Assembly (NCBI GenBank): GCA_945875225.1
Contig: CAMCJY010000166.1
Coordinates: forward strand, 1 to 5,232
From: Comamonas sp. lk
GTDB taxonomy: Bacteria > Pseudomonadota > Gammaproteobacteria > Burkholderiales > Burkholderiaceae_C
Reading direction: 5' to 3'
DNA: 5,232 bases
Shown: one piece after another, positions 1 to 5,061 of the stretch
Position numbering within the stretch: position 1 is the stretch's first letter
Layout of the letters: every line of letters begins with the position of its first letter
Notes under the pieces: generated by a model
What the model was told of the DNA's origin: nothing
Database searches by the model: none
What the model saw: only the letters and a program-made list of their open reading frames with translations
Made by a program: the position numbers and the translations under genes

Positions 1-854
1 TCGCGCAATTGCGCTTCGCCCTCAAACACCGGCAGGCAGTGCAGCCCCGCCCAGACTCCCGGCGCAGGCCGTCTTTGCAGCCATACCGCGCCACTGGCAT
101 CTTGCGCCCACAAGAGCCATAGCGACTGGCTGCTGCGTTTGAGCTTGCGGCTGCGCACAGGAAACGCTTGCATCGTGCCCGCAGCGTGTGCGCGGCAATC
201 AGTCTGTAATGGGCATTGGCCGCATAGCGGTTTGCGCGCCAAGCAGACGGTGGCGCCCAAGTCCATCATGCCCTGGGTATAGCGCGCCATGGCCTTGGCG
301 CCCGCCTGTTCATGGGGCACTAAATCTTGCGCCAAAGCCCATAGCGCGCGCTCCTGTGCCGCTTGCGCCAGATCGCCCTCAAAGGCCAGCCAGCGCGTCA
401 GCACGCGCTTGACATTCGCATCCAAAATCGCCACCCGTTCGCCAAAACACAGGGACGCGATCGCCGCCGCAGTAGAGCGCCCAATGCCTGGCAGGGTTTG
501 CAGCAGCGCGGCCTGTTGTGGGAATTGCCCACCGTGTTGCTGCACCACGATCTGCGCGCAGCGGTGCAGATTGCGCGCCCGGCTGTAATAGCCCAGCCCG
601 CTCCATAAACCCATCACCTCGTCGGCGCTGGCCTGTGCCAAGTCGGCCACCGTGGGTAGGCGGCGGGTAAAGCGTTCGAAGTACTCACGCACCGTGGCGA
701 CCTGGGTTTGCTGCAACATGATTTCAGACAGCCAGACGCGATACGGGTCTTGGGTGTTTTGCCAGGGCAGGCTATTGCGTCCATGGCTTGTTTGCCAGCG
801 CACCACTTTTTCCGCCACGCCGGGCACGCTCTTGTCACTTAGGACTTTTGGCAT
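1..854 (-). CDS. mutY: A/G-specific adenine DNA glycosylase MutY (3' end of gene beyond window)
   Basis: MutY removes adenine paired with 8-oxoguanine, preventing G:C to T:A transversions. The frame is open from an ATG at 854 to position 1 (284 codons seen; family about 350 residues). Visible elements are the catalytic Glu44 in LSEIMLQQTQV, the helix-hairpin-helix LPGIGRSTAAAI at about 121-132, catalytic Asp145 in ILDANVKRVL, and the 4Fe-4S ligands Cys204, Cys211, Cys214 and Cys220 (C-X6-C-X2-C-X5-C). The NUDIX-like C-terminal domain begins near residue 245 (VWLQRRPAPGVWAGL) and is cut by the window edge. Asp145 is followed by Ala where Gly is usual. The start is uncertain: the ATG at 854 overlaps the end of mutM by 16 bases, while GTG codons at 827 and 818 would avoid the overlap; none has a convincing ribosome binding site. 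The family call is secure. Confidence 0.96.
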   Translation of the reverse strand, partial: MPKVLSDKSVPGVAEKVVRWQTSHGRNSLPWQNTQDPYRVWLSEIMLQQTQVATVREYFERFTRRLPTVADLAQASADEVMGLWSGLGYYSRARNLHRCAQIVVQQHGGQFPQQAALLQTLPGIGRSTAAAIASLCFGERVAILDANVKRVLTRWLAFEGDLAQAAQERALWALAQDLVPHEQAGAKAMARYTQGMMDLGATVCLARKPLCGQCPLQTDCRAHAAGTMQAFPVRSRKLKRSSQSLWLLWAQDASGAVWLQRRPAPGVWAGLHCLPVFEGEAQLR

Positions 855-1654
855 ACCGGGCAAAAAAATGTGGACCTTTGGCCTTGGCGTATTGCTTTGA
901 TGGGGCTGCCGCAAGCGCGACAGGGCAGGCCTTGGCGCCCGTACACCGCTGCCTCGAGTTGGAAATAACCCGATTCGCCTTTTGCATTGGAAAAGTCTTT
1001 GAGCGTGCTGCCGCCGATTTCTACTGCGCGTGCCAGCACCGTGCGTATGGCTGCGTGCAATCGCGTGGCGCGCGCCAGGCTGATGCGTTCGGTCCGGGTG
1101 CTCGGGCGGATACCGGCCATGAACAAGGCTTCGCTGGCGTAAATATTGCCAACACCCACTACCAGCTCGCCACCCAACAGCACTTGCTTGACCACGGTTT
1201 TGCGCTTTTTTAGGGCTTTCCAAAAATCCAACGCATGGAAATCGTCTCCCAAGGGTTCTACCCCCAGTTTGCCTAGTAATTTGTGGGCGGCGGGGCTGGA
1301 CTCAGCGGGCACAAACACCACCGCGCCAAAGCGGCGCGGGTCATGCAAGCGCAGCGTGCCCTGGCTGGTTTGCAAGTCCATATGGTCGTGCTTACCGGCC
1401 TCGCCCGGCACGCGCTCAAAGCGCAGGCTGCCCGACATGCCCAGATGCAGCAGTAACAGGCCTTGGTCTAAATCCAGCAACAGGTATTTGCCCCGGCGGC
1501 GCACGCCAAGCACCTGGCGGCCCGCCAGCGTCTGCGGCTCACAGCCCAAGGGCCAGCGCAGGGCTTTGCCCATACGCAGGGCCAGAATGTGCGAGCCCGC
1601 GATGCGATCGGCAAAGCTTTGGCGTGTCACTTCAACTTCGGGTAATTCGGGCAT
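839..1654 (-). CDS. mutM: Bifunctional DNA-formamidopyrimidine glycosylase/AP lyase MutM (Fpg)
   Basis: This enzyme excises 8-oxoguanine and formamidopyrimidines paired with C and then cuts the abasic site by beta,delta-elimination. The product has 271 residues; E. coli Fpg has 269. The start is fixed by MPELPEVEV: after Met removal Pro2 is the Schiff-base nucleophile and Glu3 the acid partner. Other visible residues are Lys56 (RRGKYLLL), the helix-filling triad Met73 (HLGMSGSLR), Arg108 and Phe109 (HDPRRFG), Asn170 and Tyr172 in VVGVGNIYASEALF, and a C-terminal zinc finger with Cys245, Cys248, Cys265 and Cys268 (C-X2-C-X16-C-X2-C). Arg260, next to the finger, matches the phosphate-binding arginine of the family. 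No catalytic residue is missing. It is the first gene of the minus-strand unit and overlaps the likely mutY start, so the two GO-repair glycosylases are probably co-expressed. Confidence 0.98.
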   Translation of the reverse strand: MPELPEVEVTRQSFADRIAGSHILALRMGKALRWPLGCEPQTLAGRQVLGVRRRGKYLLLDLDQGLLLLHLGMSGSLRFERVPGEAGKHDHMDLQTSQGTLRLHDPRRFGAVVFVPAESSPAAHKLLGKLGVEPLGDDFHALDFWKALKKRKTVVKQVLLGGELVVGVGNIYASEALFMAGIRPSTRTERISLARATRLHAAIRTVLARAVEIGGSTLKDFSNAKGESGYFQLEAAVYGRQGLPCRACGSPIKAIRQGQRSTFFCPVCQKS

Positions 1655-1739
1655 AGGTGGGGTAGGTAAAGCAAAGCCAGTGCAGGGGCATGGCCCGGAC
1701 CGGAGATCGATTGCGCGGGGCTTGGATTATTATGACCTC
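1655..1739. promoter_or_regulatory. Divergent intergenic region between mutM and the TPR gene
   Basis: These 85 bases are the only non-coding DNA between two divergent units, so they should carry both promoters. I see no clear Shine-Dalgarno sequence in front of either start codon. The mutM side, read on the minus strand, is pyrimidine-rich (CTTTGCTTTACCTACCCC) and has no recognisable -10/-35 pair. The TPR side ends in an AT-rich patch at 1726-1733. No operator-like palindrome stands out. The promoter role is inferred from gene arrangement. Confidence 0.55.
1728..1733 (+). promoter_or_regulatory. Candidate -10 element (TATTAT) for the TPR-lolB-ispE operon
   Basis: TATTAT differs from the TATAAT consensus at one position. 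It ends six bases before the ATG at 1740, so transcription would begin at or beside the start codon and the mRNA would be leaderless or nearly so. That fits the lack of a ribosome binding site. No good -35 hexamer lies at normal spacing: 1705-1710 reads GATCGA, and TTGCGC at 1711-1716 is too close. The assignment is therefore tentative. The patch could also serve the opposite strand. Confidence 0.3.
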
Positions 1740-3506
1740 ATGAAACGCACTCCCTTTTTGATGGCTCTCGCGCTGTTGGCTCTTATTGCTGATGCGCGCG
1801 CGCAATCGGCCAAAGCCCCGGTGCCCCAAGCCATTGCCGCAGAGAAAGCGGTCGAGCGCTCGGCACTCAACGCTTCTATTTTTTACCAGGTGATGCTGGC
1901 CGAAATGAGCTTTAACAATGGCGATACCGGTGCGGCCTACAGCCTGATGTTGAACGCCGCGCGCGAGTCCAAAGAGGCCCAACTATTTCAGCGGGCGGTG
2001 GATATCGGCTTGTCCGGGCGCGATGCCAATGCCGCAGTGGGCGCGGCCAAGGCCTGGCAGCAGGCGTTGCCGCAGTCACCAGAGGCGGACCGCTACCTTT
2101 TGCAATTGCTGATCGGGCTTAACCGCTTGCCCGAAACCCTGGCCCCTTTGCAGCGCAGCGTGGCCCGCGCCCCGCAAGCTGAACGCGCCGGCCTGATTAG
2201 CGCGCTGACGCGCTTGTTTGCGCGCGCCAGCGACAAAGCCGCTGCTGCCGACCTCATCGAAAAAGCCTTGGCTGCAGAGCTGGGTAACCGTAGAAGCGGG
2301 CCGGCCGGCTGGGCCGCCATTGGCAATTTACGCCTGGTGGCTGGCAACCGCGCTGCGGCACTGGTAGCGGTGCGCAAAGGCGCTGCATTGGACGCTTTGT
2401 CGGACGATATTGCAGCCCTGGCCATCAACCTACTCGACGGCAGCTCGGAAGATCTGGATACATTGCTGGGCGCGTACTTTGCCGCCAGCCCATCGGGCCA
2501 GGTGCGTATGGGCTATGTGCGCAAATTGATCGACTTGCAGCGTTATCCCCAAGCCTTGGCGCAGGTGACGCAGCTAACGCAGGCGCAGCCGGACTTCGCC
2601 GATGCCTGGCTGCTGCGCGGTTCGATTGAATTTCAAAACCAAGACTTGCAAAATGCCGAGCAGTCTTTGACTCGCTATTTAGGTGCTTTGCCGCCAAGCC
2701 GCACGCAGGAGGACCCAGATGAGGACGGCCTCACGCCGCGCGGCATCGTGCAAGCTTATTTTCTGCTATCGCAAATTGCAGAAAAGCAGGGCGATTTTGC
2801 GAAAGCGCAAAGCTTTCTCGCGCGTATCAACAGCCCGCAAGACATTGCCAGAGTGCAAATCCGCCGCGCGATGATGTTTGCCAAGCAAGGACGCTTGGAA
2901 GAAGCCCTGGCCTTGGTGCGCAACCTGCCCGAGGACGATGCCGACGAAGCGCGCAACAAGTTGCAGGCGCAATTGCAATTGCTGCGCGAAGGGCGGCGCG
3001 AAGAAGAAGCCTATGCCTTGCTGACCCAGTCGACCCAAAAAGCGCCAGACGATGTGGACTTGTTGTACGAACTGGCCTTGTCTGCGGAAAAACTGGGGCG
3101 GGTTGATGAAATGGAAAAAGCCCTGCGGCGCGTGATTGCGCTGCAAGCCGATTACCACGCCGCTTACAACGCCCTAGGCTATTCACTGGCCGACCGCAAC
3201 CAGCGTTTGCCCGAGGCCCGCGCGCTGATTGAAAAAGCACTCAGCTTCGCCCCTAACGACCCTTTCATTCTGGACAGCCTGGCCTGGGTGGAGTTTCGCA
3301 GCGGCAATAGCGCGCAAGCGGCGAGCATCCTGCGCGCCGCCTTTAGCGCCCGCCCCGACGCCGAAATTGCGGCCCACCTGGGCGAAGTTTTGTGGACTAT
3401 GAATTTGCGCGACGAGGCTAATGCCGCCTGGGCCAAGGGGCTGGAGCTCAACCGCGAAAACGACACGCTCAAGTCCACCATCGTGCGCCTACGCGGCAGC
3501 TTATGA
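1740..3506 (+). CDS. Exported tetratricopeptide-repeat protein of unknown function
   Basis: The product has 588 residues from the ATG at 1740. That start is chosen because it opens a clear Sec signal peptide: MKR, a hydrophobic core (FLMALALLALIA), then ADARA with likely cleavage after Ala21. There is no lipobox cysteine, so a soluble periplasmic product is expected. The remainder is mostly alpha-helical pairs of TPR type: about residues 44-95, 100-145, 150-215, 270-316, 337-362, 374-396, 405-434, 439-470 and 474-570. The C-terminal segment is the most family-like, with AYNALGYSLADR (475-486), ILDSLAW (510-516) and AAHLGEVLW (544-552). An acidic Pro-rich stretch (318-336) interrupts the helices. 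TPR scaffolds bind other proteins; no enzyme motif is seen. The stop overlaps the lolB start as ATGA, suggesting coupled translation and perhaps a role in envelope or lipoprotein assembly, which is inference. The open frame continues upstream to about 1146 but only as a shadow of mutM. Confidence 0.9.
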   Translation: MKRTPFLMALALLALIADARAQSAKAPVPQAIAAEKAVERSALNASIFYQVMLAEMSFNNGDTGAAYSLMLNAARESKEAQLFQRAVDIGLSGRDANAAVGAAKAWQQALPQSPEADRYLLQLLIGLNRLPETLAPLQRSVARAPQAERAGLISALTRLFARASDKAAAADLIEKALAAELGNRRSGPAGWAAIGNLRLVAGNRAAALVAVRKGAALDALSDDIAALAINLLDGSSEDLDTLLGAYFAASPSGQVRMGYVRKLIDLQRYPQALAQVTQLTQAQPDFADAWLLRGSIEFQNQDLQNAEQSLTRYLGALPPSRTQEDPDEDGLTPRGIVQAYFLLSQIAEKQGDFAKAQSFLARINSPQDIARVQIRRAMMFAKQGRLEEALALVRNLPEDDADEARNKLQAQLQLLREGRREEEAYALLTQSTQKAPDDVDLLYELALSAEKLGRVDEMEKALRRVIALQADYHAAYNALGYSLADRNQRLPEARALIEKALSFAPNDPFILDSLAWVEFRSGNSAQAASILRAAFSARPDAEIAAHLGEVLWTMNLRDEANAAWAKGLELNRENDTLKSTIVRLRGSL

Positions 3507-4015
3507 GCCATAGGCGGGCCTATGCCGGGCGCCTGTTTGCGGCCTGTCTGGTGCTCCTGTGTGCGCTGCTCGTAGCCTGCAGCACACCAACTAAACGGCA
3601 GGAGTACGTGACCCCCAACGATGTGTGGGAGGGCCGTTTGTCGGTCCAGGTCGCAGGCGAAGCGCCGCAACGTATTAGCGCGGATTTTTTTCTGGAGGGT
3701 ACGGCCCGCCGCGCCAGCCTGACGCTCAACTCGCCATTAGGCACCCGTCTGGCCCGCATGCAGTGGGATGCCACTTCGGCCACGCTTGAAGTAGGCGATC
3801 AAAAGCGCAGCTTTGAATCGGTCGATGCCATGAGTACCCACACGCTGGGCAGCGCCCTGCCCATGCAGGCCTTGTTTGCCTGGCTGCAGGGGCGGCCCGA
3901 AACCGCGCCGGGCTGGGAGATTCAAACCCTGGACATGCGGCAAGGCCGTATCCGCGCGCGCAGCGTGGACCGAACGCCCGCAGTGCAAATTGATCTGGTG
4001 CTTGAGCCCAGATAA
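3503..4015 (+). CDS. lolB: Outer-membrane lipoprotein LolB
   Basis: LolB is the outer-membrane receptor that takes lipoproteins from periplasmic LolA and inserts them into the membrane. The product has 170 residues, shorter than E. coli LolB (207). It has a basic N-region (HRR), a hydrophobic segment (about 11-25) and a lipobox LVAC with Cys26 as the lipidated residue. Ser27 at +2 predicts outer-membrane sorting. Family signatures follow: WEGRLSVQV (42-50), an alternating beta pattern with SPLGTRLARMQW (77-88), and LGSALPMQALFAWLQG (115-130). Cys15 and Cys20 lie in the signal segment but lack a good lipobox. Its ATG lies within the TGA of the TPR gene (ATGA), without a ribosome binding site of its own, so translation is probably coupled. 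Its TAA shares one base with the ispE ATG. The family call rests on these motifs, the lipobox and the ispE-prs neighbourhood, which also accompanies lolB in E. coli. Confidence 0.93.
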   Translation: MSHRRAYAGRLFAACLVLLCALLVACSTPTKRQEYVTPNDVWEGRLSVQVAGEAPQRISADFFLEGTARRASLTLNSPLGTRLARMQWDATSATLEVGDQKRSFESVDAMSTHTLGSALPMQALFAWLQGRPETAPGWEIQTLDMRQGRIRARSVDRTPAVQIDLVLEPR

Positions 4016-4857
4016 TGCAGGCCATGCAGGCGCTCTACGACATCCCCGCCCCGGCCAAGCTCAATTTGTTTTTGCATATTACGGGGCGGCGTGCTGACGG
4101 CTATCACCTGCTGCAGTCGGCATTTATGTTGGTCGACTGGTGCGACCAACTGCATTTTGAAATGCGCAAGGACGGGGGTATAAGCCGCGAAGACCTGACC
4201 TGGGTCCTGCCCGAGGATGACTTATGCCTGCGCGCGGCCAAAGCGCTGCAAAGCGCCAGCGGCTGTGTCTTGGGCGTACACATCGGCATTGCCAAATCCA
4301 TACCCGCCCAGGCCGGTATGGGTGGCGGCTCGTCAGACGCGGCCTGCACCCTGCTGGCGCTCAACCGGCTGTGGAAGCTGGATTGGACGCAGTCCCAATT
4401 GGCTGCACTTGGCCTGCAACTGGGCGCCGACGTGCCCTTTTTCCTGCTCGGGCAGCATGCCTGGGTGGAAGGTGTGGGCGAACAGCTCACGCCGATCAGC
4501 TTGCCTGCGGTGCGCTTTGCGGTGCTTAAGCCCGAGGCCGGGTTGGACACTCGCAGCGTCTTCGCCCACCCCATACTCGAACGCAATACCGGCCTTGCTA
4601 TAATTTCAGGCTTCGCTGCAAACCCCTACGGCTTTGGCCGCAACGATTTGCAGCCTGTTGCCGAACTGCTTTGCCCCGCTGTGGGCCAGTCTCTTGCCTG
4701 GTTTGCAGCGCAGGGATTGACCGCCAGGATGACGGGTTCAGGCAGCGCGGTGTTTGCGTTACTGCCCCCAGGCCTTGAGTTGGCTGGTGCCCCTGAGCAC
4801 ATGGCACTGCGGGTCTGCAACAGTTTGGAGGCGCATCCCCTGCTAGGGTGGTGTTGA
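4015..4857 (+). CDS. ispE: 4-diphosphocytidyl-2-C-methyl-D-erythritol kinase IspE
   Basis: IspE is a cytosolic GHMP-family kinase that phosphorylates the 2-hydroxyl of 4-diphosphocytidyl-2-C-methylerythritol with ATP, in the non-mevalonate (MEP) isoprenoid pathway. The product has 280 residues (E. coli 283). Visible motifs are PAPAKLNLFL (11-20) with the catalytic-site Lys15, DGYHLLQS (28-35), the glycine-rich ATP loop AGMGGGSSDAA (100-110), GADVPFF (137-143) with catalytic Asp139, FGRNDLQPVA (207-216) and the C-terminal MTGSGSAVFALL (239-250). All expected residues are present. The ATG at 4015 overlaps the lolB stop (TAATG), the usual coupled arrangement. Met4, at 4024, is an equally family-like start (MQALYDIPAPAK), so three residues are uncertain. 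The gene contains a candidate internal promoter at 4596-4604. Confidence 0.97.
   Translation: MQAMQALYDIPAPAKLNLFLHITGRRADGYHLLQSAFMLVDWCDQLHFEMRKDGGISREDLTWVLPEDDLCLRAAKALQSASGCVLGVHIGIAKSIPAQAGMGGGSSDAACTLLALNRLWKLDWTQSQLAALGLQLGADVPFFLLGQHAWVEGVGEQLTPISLPAVRFAVLKPEAGLDTRSVFAHPILERNTGLAIISGFAANPYGFGRNDLQPVAELLCPAVGQSLAWFAAQGLTARMTGSGSAVFALLPPGLELAGAPEHMALRVCNSLEAHPLLGWC
4128..4150. repeat. Perfect 8-bp inverted repeat inside ispE
   Basis: GTTGGTCG (4128-4135) is the exact reverse complement of CGACCAAC (4143-4150), separated by a 7-base loop (ACTGGTG). It begins 113 bases into ispE and encodes LVDWCDQ, a stretch typical of this family. It may be a by-product of the protein sequence or a small mRNA hairpin. 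No function is known. Confidence 0.5.
4596..4604 (+). promoter_or_regulatory. Candidate internal promoter: perfect extended -10 within ispE
   Basis: The sequence TGC-TATAAT is a full match to the extended -10 consensus (TGn-TATAAT) within otherwise GC-rich coding DNA. The expected transcription start would be near 4611, about 290 bases before tRNA-Gln and about 450 before prs. The -35 position at 17-base spacing (4576-4581, CTCGAA) is a poor match to TTGACA, but an extended -10 can work without a good -35. It could add transcription of the tRNA and prs independent of the upstream operon. This is inferred from sequence only; the bases also encode ispE residues LAII. Confidence 0.4.
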
Positions 4858-4871
4858 AAGCGTTGGTTTTC

Positions 4872-4896
4872 GGTTGGCAGCCTTGTGCTGGCAACC
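4872..4896 (+). other. Imperfect RNA hairpin just upstream of tRNA-Gln
   Basis: In the 44-base gap after ispE, GGTTG (4872-4876) pairs with CAACC (4892-4896), then a single G-G mismatch, then CAGC (4878-4881) pairs with GCTG (4887-4890) around the loop CTTGT. That is nine base pairs with one internal mismatch. It ends five bases before the mature tRNA 5' end. No run of T follows on either strand, so it does not look like an intrinsic terminator. A role in 5' processing or in separating the ispE mRNA from the tRNA is possible. Confidence 0.5.
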
Positions 4897-4901
4897 CGTG
4901 T

Positions 4902-4978
4902 AGGGGACTCGCCAAGTTGGTTAAGGCACTGGATTTTGATTCCAGCATGCGAAGGTTCGAATCCTTCTTCCCCTGCCA
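4902..4978 (+). tRNA. tRNA-Gln (anticodon UUG)
   Basis: The 77-nt cloverleaf decodes CAA and, by wobble, CAG. The acceptor arms are AGGGGAC and TTCCCCT, giving six pairs and one C7-U66 mismatch. The D arm is GCCA/AGGC (A13-A22 unpaired, as in E. coli tRNA-Gln) with a nine-base loop containing GG. The anticodon stem CTGGA/TCCAG is perfect, with loop TTTTGAT and anticodon TTG at 4936-4938. The variable loop is CATGC. The T arm GAAGG/CCTTC carries the TTCGAAT loop. The discriminator is G, and CCA is encoded at 4976-4978. It lies between ispE and prs on the same strand with short flanks and no visible terminator. It is likely processed out of a longer transcript by RNase P and 3' nucleases. Confidence 0.97.
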
Positions 4979-5061
4979 AATTTTATTAACGGTACAGCCA
5001 GACGGCATGATGAAGTCCTGAAACCGCCCACCAGCGCCCTGCCAACCCAAGCCCCACCCCT
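4979..5061 (+). promoter_or_regulatory. tRNA-Gln to prs spacer: AU-rich trailer and C-rich prs leader
   Basis: Directly after the encoded CCA comes AATTTTATTAA (4979-4989), an AU-rich single-stranded stretch of the kind RNase E cuts when releasing tRNAs from longer transcripts. I find no GC-rich stem followed by a T run, hence no intrinsic terminator. The last 30 bases before the prs ATG are C- and A-rich with hardly any G (for example CCCAAGCCCCACCCCT), so no Shine-Dalgarno is present and the leader should be unstructured. TATTAA at 4984-4989 could be a weak -10, but no -35 partner is seen. Confidence 0.4.

Noticed and set aside
614..838. Minus-strand 74-codon frame starting just after mutM
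   Set aside because: It is the wrong frame of mutY; the adjacent frame carries the catalytic motif LSEIMLQQTQV and stays open to the window edge.
788..1213. Plus-strand open frame of 141 codons
   Set aside because: It is antisense to mutM and the start of mutY, which both have full family motifs; its product has no recognisable features.
1146..1739. Upstream in-frame extension of the TPR gene by 198 codons
   Set aside because: It lies antisense over mutM, has an Arg/Pro/Ser-rich composition typical of GC-rich shadow frames, and would bury the clear signal peptide that begins at 1740.
4872..4896. Intrinsic terminator for ispE
   Set aside because: The stem is real but no run of T follows it on the plus strand (CGTGTAGG) nor on the minus strand.
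4984..4989. TATTAA as the -10 of a dedicated prs promoter
   Set aside because: The -35 position falls in the tRNA T arm with no TTGACA-like match, and AU-rich DNA right after a tRNA is better explained as a processing trailer.
4598..5050. Minus-strand 150-codon frame across the tRNA
   Set aside because: It is antisense to tRNA-Gln and the end of ispE. The GKKDSNLRMLESKS-type peptide is the well-known false translation of an antisense tRNA gene.
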